Below, one piece after another: positions 14,501 through 26,900 of a DNA stretch of 64,000 nucleotides. Every line of letters starts with the position of its first letter. The first letter of the stretch is position 1. The notes below the pieces were generated by a model that saw only the letters and a list, made by a program, of their open reading frames with translations, ran no database searches and was not told the origin of the DNA. The position numbers and the translations under genes were made by a program. The DNA is taken from NCBI GenBank assembly GCA_033239005.1, contig BSQZ01000015.1, forward strand, positions 5,324,001-5,388,000, in the 5' to 3' direction. The stretch comes from Lamellibrachia satsuma (Eukaryota > Annelida > Polychaeta > Sabellida > Siboglinidae).

Positions 14501-14806
14501 CCCGATGCTGGTGTTCAATGTTGGCCTCGTAGTGCAGGTTCTGTGGGTACACCATCACTTGTTACGCACTCAATACACCATCACGTTGTTACACACTCAA
14601 TACACCATCACGTTGTTACACACTCAATACACCATCACGTTGTTACACATTCAATACACCATCACGTTGTTACACATTCAATACACCATCACGTTGTTAC
14701 ATACTCAATACACCATCACGTTGTTATACACTCAATACACCATCACGTTGTTAAGCACTCAATACACAAATGACACGAAACACAAACTCGATATTAATAA
14801 TAATGT

Positions 14807-14873
<67 letters not shown>

Positions 14874-14874
14874 A

Positions 14875-14937
<63 letters not shown>

Positions 14938-17900
14938 TACGTGCGTGTATTTATTCATAGTTTATTTTTGTGTGTATTTATTCATAGTTTCTATAAAAGA
15001 TATTTATCTTTTTTTATATTTGTTTGTGTACGTGTGTGTGCGTGTGTGCGCGTGTGCACGTGTGCACGTGTGTGCACTTGCGTATTTTTCGGACACACAA
15101 CATGATGTACTTGCCTACATAAATGTAACATGAACACCAATCAAGCAACATGATCATAACACATACAGGGAATAGACACACCATCAAAGAGCCAGTCTGT
15201 ATTATTGTCTTGTCCATTCAACTACCTTGTATGGCAAGTCGAACTTCGCCTTGGCTGTCAACGTCTTTTTGCCGGCCTTTGGCGCCAGGTTGTACGTGAC
15301 AGTCTCGAAGATGATTATTTTACGGCTGCTGTCGAAGCCGGCCTCAAGGTTGGTGTCGACGGAGGAAGGTCCGATGGTGCTGTCGAATGTTAGGTCGGTG
15401 TTGTATCGTGGCCATAGAGTCGTCGTCACTGAGCTGCAATACAACATAACCGTCATCAGTTTGCGACCATCAACAGTTGACTCTCTCGTCACAGTGCCTC
15501 CTTGTCATTTTCTTTCGTAATAATAGTTAGTTGACTGCGTTTAATACAATCACTTCGGGCCAAAGCAATTTGGTTATGTTAAACTGCTGAATCACTTAAG
15601 CGGCGCACGTTACTACTGCGGGAATAGGGAATTATTCCGTTCCAACTAATATATTTTATTCTACTAAGCGGAGGCCGCGGTACCAATGTGACGAGTGCAT
15701 GCTTGAAATACAATTCATGTTTGTCTTGGGCGGGCCAGAAACACACCTGCTGATGAAGTAATGGTTCAGGTTGTTGGTAGTTCGATATCGCACTTTGTTA
15801 TTAAGAACGATTTGCTGTTTGGGTCCGCTTCTGTAAGTGTATTCTGTATTGAGGCGCATACTGAACGACATGTCAGCCTTCTCGGTGAACGTCACGTAGC
15901 CATTGCAAGCACCCTGGAGTAAGGCCGACGCCACCTCGACCTTGCCGGTATATTTCATGTTTTTTTTCTCGGCAGCACGTTCCAGTTCACCTAAACCGAA
16001 ACCAGTTCACCTAAACCGAAACAGTTTTATGTGTCTAGAGTTACTGAGTCAACGATAGGTTGCACATTTACCCCCGTGTGGGATATTTTACTTCCCTTCA
16101 TAACCACCAGGTAGAATGGGCCAACGGCTTTTAGTGTCTCGTCCGAACAACCACAGGCAAATTTGGGTAACGAAACTTTTAGTGTATCGTCCGAACGACT
16201 CAGGCAAAGTGGGGTAACGAAACTTTTAGTGTATCGTCCGAACGACACAGGCAAAGTGGGGTAACGAAACTTTTAGTGTATCGTCCGAACGACACAGGCA
16301 AAGTGGGGTAACGAAACTTTTAGTGTATCGTCCGAACGACACAGGCAAAGTGGGGTAACGAAACTGCCTAAGTTTCGAAACGGTAACAAGTGGACTCGAA
16401 CACCGGTCCTCTCTAAAAGTATTTGAAATTAATGGATAAATTACATTAGTTTATATTTAAGTTTTGTTTTGGTATTCATAAAAAGGATCTTTTTTTCAGA
16501 AACTGCATCTACACTATAATAATTTCACACGCTACACATCATAGAACGACTCCATAATTCAGATGCAAATACTTTATAATCCACCAACCTTCCACACTGA
16601 TCGGGTCGACGAGAGCATTTTGAAGATTTAACTTAATTTCGATCTTCTTTCCGCTGTTGTAGATGATTTTGCCGTCGAGTGTGATTGGCCTCTTGTGCGG
16701 CATGATCACTTCGATGTGCGGAGTGATCTGTTTGTCGTTATTGAGCGCCTCGATTTGAGCCTGCGCCGTCAGCGCGTAGTTCATCGTCTGGTCGATGGTG
16801 GCGCTCATCTGGACACGCTTCAGCGCCTCCGTGTTGACGAGAGCTCCTGCACACGAAGAGGTTGTGTAGATGAATCACGAATAATATACATATACTCAAA
16901 CAGAATATTAGATGTAGATTGGTAATCTAACAAGACAACATTTGGCAGATGTTCCCATGAAGACCAAGTAGTGGAATGAGACGCAGTGTGAGATGGAGAG
17001 ACAGAATATTAGATTGAGAGACAGAATGTGAGATGGATAGAGGAACTTGATATTAATGTAGGTAGGTAAAGGTAAAAAGGTAAAAAGCACCAAGACATCC
17101 ATCGAAAACCAAACGTTGTACAGTGAGCTATGTACAAATAATGCTAGTCGTGGGTCTGTTCTTGGCGAACTCTGCAGCGAAACACTCCTACTCCAGAAGC
17201 CTCGCGCTATGCGGAGATGGAGCGTCTAACACCACGGAGGACACTCACCGGACACGTCGAGTTTCTTCCACGGGCTGCGTATGGCCAACTTCACCCCTGG
17301 CTCTGCGCGGTTCACGGTCAACTCAGCCGTCAGTTCGCGGTCAGTTCTCGAGCCAGGCATATCGAGCGAGATCTTGGCCATGTCTGCCAAGACCACCATC
17401 CTGCCGTTGTGTCGGCCTTTGTCCTGCACGTATTTCGCTTCAACATGGAAGCCTCTGTGTGTGTCGAGTTTGTTGATGTAGATCTTTGCCATTGCGGGTC
17501 CACTGAGTGGGAACCAGGCGGCTGCCGAGTTGGCGAACGGCCGGGGGAAGGCGATCTCGGCGCACGCCTCGACTCCAAGAACGGCCGAGCGGGCACACTT
17601 GCTCATTTCGATCTGATCAGCCGTGGCCAACTTCGCGGTAGCTCGTTCGGCGCCGTGCTGCATCATGATGAACTTGGACCTGACGACGAACAGACACATC
17701 GACTCTACCAGTGAGGCAGGCAACACCAGCATGACGTTTATTTAACATGTTTACATGTACACCAAATATGCACTGTATACCAAATTAGTGTGCATGTGAC
17801 GTAAAAACTTGTTTCACATTAGGTATATATTTTAAAGAAAGTATTTAATCTTTGAAACTATAAGTTGTATTATATACAATTTATTCCATATTGTTGTCTG

Positions 17901-20900
17901 CAATGCATACTATAAACACGTAGTATTATTATCAATAGAGTATTATTTAAATATCCTTAAGATTGCAGTGTGTAATCAGATGTGACATGTTTAACTATAG
18001 CAAATTAAACAGCAAGATTATATTTATTTTGCTCACTCGATGCTGAGTACTTCGATGTTGCCTTCAGGCATGTTGATGTCCATGTTGAAGATCTTGCCCT
18101 GACGTATCTGGATCAGACCGCCTGCCTCCGTGCTCGTGTGCAGCGTCGTCGCCAGCTTCAGACCCGCCTGGCTCACGAATGCATCCATGCTCATGGTGCC
18201 GATCACGTCAACTGCCGCACTGCATAACGGTAAGACACAGGGACATGAATGCAACGACGAAAATTATGATATTGCCAACATAACCTGATATAAGAATTTG
18301 TAATCTTAAGACACTCATCTTTAACTTATGCAATTTTATGTAAAGCGCCAGATAGCATTTTATTTCAAGTGGATTCGGTCGCTATATAAATTCATATTAT
18401 TATTATTTATAGTTGGGAAACGCAATCGCAAGCACAGCCGCTGTTACAGAAGTCTTGCGCGAATGACAGAGTCATTGCTAGGGCGAGGAATCTATCCGCC
18501 AGAGGGTCAGGTTGAGCAACAAATCCACCAGGTGTATACGTGTCAACGTACGACGAGCAGCAGAAAGCATGCGTTAGACAGGACACCGGAAGGATCCAGC
18601 AATAGGGAATGCCAATAAGAACATTAACAATGCCACCAGTAAGTCCTGTGTGGGGCTCATCAACGTGGAAAACTTGTATACAGAAGATAAACCCACGCGT
18701 CATCTCACCTAGGTTTAATGGCGCCATTAATATCGATAGAGCGGGGATTGGTCATGATCTGACGGAGATCTGCCTTGCCGTCAATGTGGAGTTGGATACT
18801 GGCCGTGCCCTCGACCCTCATGCGCATTGGCATACCGATGGCCGTGGGAATGGTGAAGCTGGTGTCGAGGAACTTGATGTTTTTGCGGAAGTCTATCGAC
18901 TTCTCGTTGGCGAGCCAGATGAGGAAGTCGAGGTAGTTGAGCTTAGACTTCATCGCACCCAAGTCGTCGCCGTTGACGACTCCGTAACGCATTAGGTTGC
19001 CGAAGAGTTTCATCTCGTATGATGCCTTCATGCCGTCGACCGTCTGGGCATTGAACTGAATCCAGATAGTCAGCGACAAGTTAGACACATGCATCACTCT
19101 TTAGACGATTTTCCTTTGAAATTGTTGCTGTAATTTATTGATATATTGTGCGTACACAACACACTTTCTAGATAAGACATATCAGTGTAAGGTTTTGTAG
19201 ATGTGATCGCTCTGACAATAATCATACTATAGTAAAAGATATACTTTGAATGTCAGATAGTTTACCGTTATTACGGAAACACTGAATATTTTTATAATTA
19301 TATTTAGGAAAATTTTTTTAAATAACTTTACTGCTATAGCTTTAAAGGCGGTTGTATGATAGAAAGATAGGAATCAGAGTACGTACCCTCCTATTGAGTG
19401 CATTCAGGTGGTTGTTGCTAATGAGAGAGCGCTTGCGTCGCGCAGCCACATCGTTGCTGGATGGCCCAAGCATGGCCTCGAGCATCGTCTCGAGTCCCTC
19501 TACCCGCCCGCCGATCTGCATCAGGTTCATCGTCTCGCCGAACACGTCCACGTCCAGGTTGACCATGGCCGACCGCGGGATAAACGAGTCGGTCGACCAG
19601 ATGAGGTTACTGTCGACGGCGGCTCCGGCGTTGACGAGCGGGTTGAAGAACGACCACTCGACGTTGCGCGAGAACTTCCTCTTGTCGAGATCGAAGGCCC
19701 GCTTCAGCTCGGCGTCTTCCAGCACAGCGCGGATCGCCTGCTTCAGGGGCGCCGACGTCTCCTTCAGGTTCGACATGTGGGTCCACATGAACGACCCAAC
19801 CTGGTTGATCTCCTCGTTCTGTCGGACACGGGCACACGCTTACAACACATTTACAACATAACAGTGCATCTACAACATATTTACTACATATATTTTTCGA
19901 CGATAATTGACCGTATACGTAGACGATATATTACGCACAATTATACTTAAATAAAGAATGGTAAACGTCATACAATCGGTGGAGCATTCAAACATCACAT
20001 ACATATATTTATTTTCTTTTTCCGAAATAATGTCCCAATTATTTGTCTGCTTAATAATAAAATATTGTAAATTCACAAGAACTGTTTGTAACGTAGGCCC
20101 ATTCTTGGAAAATCAAAAAGGATACATATATTTTCGAACGTGTTTGTGTTCTTCTATTCAGGCTCACCTCTAGCACTCCAGTAATGGCCGCGATGGTCTC
20201 AGCATCCGGGCACTTCATGATTGCAAGATAGGCGGTGATGCGCAATTCAGCGTCCGCGCTCATGTCCTTGAGCAGATTCATCAGTTCTGAACGCTGTAAC
20301 ACAATCAGACTAAATAGTTTGGAACATTGAAACACAAACTGACAGAACGTTACAGATCACTAACATACAAACAGAGTCAACCGTTTGGAATGCTATATAT
20401 CACGGAAAAACTCAACAGTTTGGAGCGTTGTAACGTAAACCCAGCAGTTTGAAGCGCTATAAAGTAATACCAATGCACACACTTTTAGTAACACATTTCT
20501 TAGTCTCATCGTGAATGTAGATATTTATTCGAGTCTACAGTAGGCGAAACGCATGCATTTAATTTCAACGAATGAACAGTTTTATCGGAGAAAGTATTCT
20601 GATGGAACGACGGGTGGATGAATGACTTACATCGGCGTCGCACGAGAGGCGTTGGAAGGCATTGATCGCAGCCACCCTCACGTCGAGTCCGGCGGCTTCG
20701 TTCCTCGCACAGCGGTTGAATGTCGCGACGTATTTCTCGGCGTTCCCGGCATTGGCCAAAGCCTTGAGAGCGAGCATGATGCGGTCGTGGTCTTGCTGGT
20801 CAGCCGGCTTGCAGTTATATTTGAGCATCTCGGCGAGGATACGAACAATGTTCTGTAGCTCAGTCTCGGCGGCACACCGACTGTTGACGCGGCAGTAGTT

Positions 20901-23900
20901 GTTCACGAGAGACGTGACGGCCACCATGGCTTTCTGAGACGCGTGGCCCGGCAACTGAAGCAGTGGCTGGAAGGAAGACACGGGATTCACCACCAGGCGG
21001 CGACACAGTAAACACTGTAGCCATGGCGTTTGGTTAATAAAATAAATGTTAAATTAAATGTTTATAATTATGCAGTAATAGCAGCGTTTGTGGATACATT
21101 GTTTTCATAGGAACGGGTGCGCTGTTTAAGTATGTAAACCTTACTGTTATATAACCGTAACACTATATATCAACTTCTACTACATTAGCATAAGTGGAAG
21201 ACGTACCGCAACATACGATAACATAGCAATAGTTGGTTTGCCGATGAACGCGAGCGAGGTGAGCCAGATGTCGGCCTCCAACTCCATCGCTTTCCCGGCC
21301 AGCAGCATCTCACTGATCAGTGCTACCGACGCCTCCGTGTTTATGATAGGCACAGCGTCGCGCAATATTTTCCTGAAGCAAATAATTACCAGTACACCAA
21401 TAAAGAAAAGACATTTATTATAACAATTTCCACAAGTCATTTAGGAAAAGTTTCAATTTAAATATGTATGCTAACATATGTTGAAGTCTCGACAATTTGT
21501 GTAATTACGTATCGCGTATTCTGCAATACGTGATTTATTGAATTGATAAATAGTCTCTCATTAGAATAGCACAACCCAGATTTTTTCATTTAAGTGCAGT
21601 TTCAGGTTCCGTTACCTTTCTACTCAAAGTGCTTACAAACTACCGACTGAACTCGCGCTCGGTAGTTTTTTCATTACAAGATAATACTTGGCCTGACATA
21701 GTTTGTGTATGCATTGTGTGTTACAAAACAGACATATTAAAAGTAGTGATCGACTGGTGCCAAACCAAGACAGTTCTTACTAAAGACAAATAAGAATAAT
21801 ATCGGGCGGTAAGTGTCGTTTTTGGTATCAACCGTCATGCACCCGTTAGAGAAACGGATAAACCACCCACGACACTGTTGTTTAAGACACGTAACTATTG
21901 GCAATGAACTCACTCGGCCTGGTCACAGGCGCCTCCAGCGGCGATCATGCGGTAGAACTGGGTCATGCTGGCCGCGTCCAGCGTACGCATTTCCTCGACG
22001 AGGCGAGTAAAGAGGGCTGGCGTGTCCGGTCGAATGTCGGTCGTCTGCGCACACAGCGCCATCATCGTCTGTTTCGCCGCCTCGACACTCTCGCTCATCT
22101 CGCCAGAGGTCGCTCCATGCTGGAACAGCATCGACGCCCGGCGTCCAAGTCTTCCTGCAACACAGCAACAGCTAACAGGTGTACACCAGACAGACAAATA
22201 TAACGATGCTGGTCAAAAATCGTTCACATTATGTGAAAGATTTTTGACCAGCATCATGAATGTAGATATTTATTCGAGTCTAGGAAGCATTGTGGACACA
22301 AACGGAGGAACGTATAGTGAAGTAAAGGCTATGATTGGGAAAGTAAGGCCAGCATTAATCATGCTTAACAAGATATGGAAGTGCAGAGGAATGTCAATAC
22401 CAACCAAGCTACGCATTTTAAACTAAAATGTTAAGGCTGTGCTAAAGTATGGATCAGAGACATGGCATACCACAACATCCATACTACAGAAGACTTTTGG
22501 AAATAAGTATCTAAGAAGAATTCTAAAGAAATGTTTGCCAGAAACAATTAGCAATGAAACACTACGAGAAAGAACAAACCAAGAACCAATCGAACATCAA
22601 ATTAGATGTAAGACGTGGAGCTGGGTAGGCCATACTCTCAGGAAGCCAACGCAACACGCCACAAGAGAAGGGCTAACATGGAACCCTTGGGGCAAAAGAA
22701 AAAGGGGAGGCCAAGAAACACCTGGCACAGAGTAGAAGTAGAAGCAGATATGTCAAAAGCAGAATATAAATGGAAAGAACTTGAAGCGCAAGCCCAAAAC
22801 CAACCGTGTCCGGTGGAAAGGAGTCGTTGATGGCCTATGTTCCGCCGGAGAATGAAAAGGCTCAAATCAGTAAGTCAGGTCAAAGATAGATCAATAACTG
22901 TCTACCAAAATGCGAGCAGCCAACTGTCCAGAGAAATTACACTCTGACACTTCGAATGATTTCGTTAGCAAGGAGCGCGGCATGTAGAAGTGGATATTGG
23001 CCAATCAGAATGCTATTATCATTTCAAATATAAAACGCATTGCCAACTTATTAACAAGATGTGTGCTATTCAGCAATGTTTGTCGAATAGCTTACTAACT
23101 TAGCATACTCCCTGGTATTAGTAGTTCATCTACCATTGAACACAGAATGGTTCTTCAGTAACATGTCGAGCTGTCGTTTGTAACGTATGATCTGTTGTGA
23201 CATATTATAGGTCACCATCTTTATCTTAGACTCATAATCACATGCAATTATGCAAACGTATATGATAATTACTCGGTGCACACAACTCGATTAGTATGTC
23301 AACATAAATAGAAATATGCTTGAAATAATCTGAATCAATTGAGTACAAACCCATGCGCATCCTGCCGGATTCCACTGCCGTCAGAATGAGTTTGTAGTTG
23401 ACCTCCGTGAAGGCGCCACTGTGTTTCCGCGAGAACGGCCTGAAGATGTGCATTTCTGTGCAGGCGCTCTCTGCCATAACACCGTCAGCGTTCACTCGCT
23501 GTTCGCATTCGTGAGAAGTCTTCATGAGCGGCGCTGACTGGACATCCTGCGAGCCGGACACTCAGTGGTCAGTTCGTTCACAATGAACATCAAACAGTGT
23601 ACATCAAACTCAATGGTCAGTTCGTTCACAATGTACATCAAACAGATTAAGGGATTAAAAAAAAGTTTTTAGATAATTGAATGGTTATACAAATATTTAT
23701 AGAACTATTTTTCTCAAGAAAAATATAATAACTAAAGACGATGAAGTAACGTTAATCAAGGATCAGTGTAGATTAAATATCAGAAAGTATTCTCACAATG
23801 GACGACGAAATGGAAGGTACAAATTATCCACTGTAAATGCTAGCAACGAAAATTTTATTAAAAATAAAATTGTCAAATATCTCAGAAGGGCAGGTTAACG

Positions 23901-26900
23901 CAAGCGAAGAATTGCTGGACTCTTCATAAGCAAATGGCTTCCTTGTCCACTTGCAATCTGGGGTGTTAGCTTTGAATGGCAATCTGTTTAAAAATCTTGC
24001 TAAAAACCATTAAGATGTGGCATCATACATCGTCACTTTTTAAACTATGTTGACTTTGACTGAACATAAAGAACAGCACTCACGGAGTTGATGTCGTAAG
24101 GTGTTCCTTGGAAGACAGCATTAACGCCGTGTCGATCGACGCAAGCGAGGATGTTCTTCACCTTCTTAACGTGTCCTTCAGCAATCACCTCATACGTAAC
24201 CGGACAGTCGCCAGTGATATCAACCTAATGGGATAAATCAGACTCGTTTGTGGCCCTCATAAATGCTCAACCAAATTAGTTTTCAAATAATTATATTCAG
24301 CAATTGATGAAGTGCTTAAGAGCATAATACTTACTGACTCGTTTGTGTATGAGAATGAATTACTGTCATGTTTGTTGAAACAAAGTCTAAGGTCCCTACC
24401 AACATTGCATTCATAAATAACTTGACAGTTGTGAATGGCCAGTCATCTTTACAATCATACCCGCTTCTGTATTGCTAATAGCGTTTCATACATACATTCT
24501 CTCATCGTTCCGGTTCACTGTTGCATCCATAATCTACTCCATCTACTCAAGCAGCAAGGACAAGCACACAATGGATTTAAATCATATAAATACCATACCT
24601 CACGGGTGGCGGCTCCCTGGTCAAGAGTGTCCATAGAGTTCTGAAGCGCCGAGAGAATGCCCCGTTTGATGTTGAGCACCCACGCTGGCTCGTCGGCCGC
24701 CGGACAGATTGCCTCGATGAGACCGTCGATGAAGGCAAAGCGGAGAGGCATCCGCTCTAGCGCTCTTCTGAACGCAGCGCCCCCCTCCACGGGCTGCATG
24801 CGAGCGTGCACCATCGGGTCCGAATCTAACAGTTGTACGTTCGTCAACTGCATACGAAAACGCATTGTTTAGACAGTTCTATGTAGACTGATTGGTATCT
24901 ACAAACTTCATATCAACACTTTTTATATTTGTCTCATCTGGCTAAATTCCCGTTCTCTACCCAATGTTCCCCCATCCTCAATACGCTAAACAACAAACTA
25001 CTTTTTGCATAGTCAGTGTTAACAGATACAACTGATGTGGATTAACACTTCCACTCCACACTTCTCCTAAATGCGGAATAAATTGTTTTGGAACGATTTA
25101 CTTTATGGCAAAACTTTAAATATAACTGAAAAGCGTATTACATTGCATTTGAAAGAAGGATGTTCAGAAAATTAAATTAGGAATTCTTTATAATATACGG
25201 TGAAGGGGCATTGAATATCTTGAAAAATATAAGGATAACTCAGACATTGAATCGATGGTCGTATGTAATCGCAGGTGCAATAAATATAATATTGAAAACG
25301 TGAGGTCAAAAGAATGGGAAAGTTGTCCACTGGTCTCACCTTGACCGCCATTTCACACGGAGATAAGGCAGCAAGTTGTACGTTGGCACGCATCTGTAGA
25401 CTGGCCTGCTCCTCCATCGACCCTGGTATGGTCGTTCGTGTGTTGGACTCGTAAGCATATTCGTAAATTTTGCCGGGCGTGTAAGAAAACTTTGAACTCT
25501 CTGCACAAAAACAAACACGGTGTAACTGACAATGACCAACAACAACGATCAATTTATGGTTATTGATGCGATCTATCATTGTATACAACCTATTTTATGG
25601 TAAACGAAATACAAACCCATGTGCATAACGGGATATTCTAAGCATAAGATAGTAGGGCCTACATGGCAATAATAGGGCTTAATGTAATTTCTTTGACATC
25701 AACGCAATTGTACACTGGAAATGGTGATGGCTGGAAAACATGTTACAACTCAATACAAATCTATGTTGCGATAGATAGTAACACTATCAGCTAACGTACG
25801 TAACAGCACTACACATGTCTGTAGCGCTCAACGCATGTAGCACTACACATGTCTATAAGGCTCAACACATATAGACTACATGTGTCTATAAGTTATATAG
25901 CTACTTATAGACACGTGTCTGTAAGTTATATAATATAGCTACGTATAGACACGTGTCTATTAGTTATATAAGTTACTTATAGACACTACACGTGTCTATA
26001 GGTAGCACTACGTATGTCTATAAGGTTCAATGTTTCACTACACATGTCTATAAGACTCAACACATGTAGCACTACACGTGTCTATAAGTAGCACTACACA
26101 TGTCTATAAGGCTCAATGTGTCACTACACATGTCTATAAGGTTCAACACACATCTGTAAGGTGCTACGCATGTAGCACTACACATGTGTGATCCAAACGG
26201 TTTGCCCCACATATAAGACAAACAACCTTTTTTGTAACATAAACAGTTTTCTGTTTATGTTAAAAAAAAGGTTGTTCGTCTTATATGTGGGGCAAACCGT
26301 TTGGGTCACACAAATTCTTTATTTTACAGTATGAATATTCTTAAAGTTGCAGATATAGATGAACTGAAGATTGCTCTAGTAGTCATGTTTAAAGCACGAA
26401 ATAATGAATTACATAATAAATTTCCAAATACTATTTAATTTACGCGATCCGTTGACTAGCCGTGCAACGCGTTAACAATCCAAGTTTATTCATATATATA
26501 TTCTCGTACAAATTCGAAATCTATGTGTATGTCTGTGAAGGGAGTGAAATTGTGGAATTCAATGGACCACATTCTTACTAACTGTGGAAACATTACATTG
26601 TTAAAAAAAACGCTACACTGCTAAATTACTAGATAAGTACAAGATTAATAATGATTATGTATATTAATGTAATAACGAGGTTGAGTGTCAGATTATTAAC
26701 AATTAGACTTTAACTAGATGTAATAAATATTTTAATAAGAAAATGTTTGCTTGACCACCAACATACCATGTTTGTATAGTACAAAAGTTATGTACTGTGA
26801 TAATGAGAGAAGGGGTAAATATTTACAAGAATTGTTCTTCAATCTACTCCTTTTCCAATAGCAACTAATAACAAGAAATATTATAACATTGTATTATTAT

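Larger units (their letters stand above)
1000..25339. other. Apolipophorin introns with nothing recognised
   Basis: Introns longer than 300 bp in which I see no element: 1000-1323 (only a short TA run at 1080), 2189-2645, 2953-3472, 4660-5186, 6492-6840, 7794-8219, 9302-9782, 15434-15746, 16847-17248 (weak GAGACAGAAT repeats), 17680-18036, 18220-18708, 19056-19386, 19819-20167, 20294-20630 (weak CAGTTTGGAACRTTG repeats), 21373-21913 (10-bp stem hairpin at 21638-21668), 24225-24598 and 24848-25339. Confidence 0.6.
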
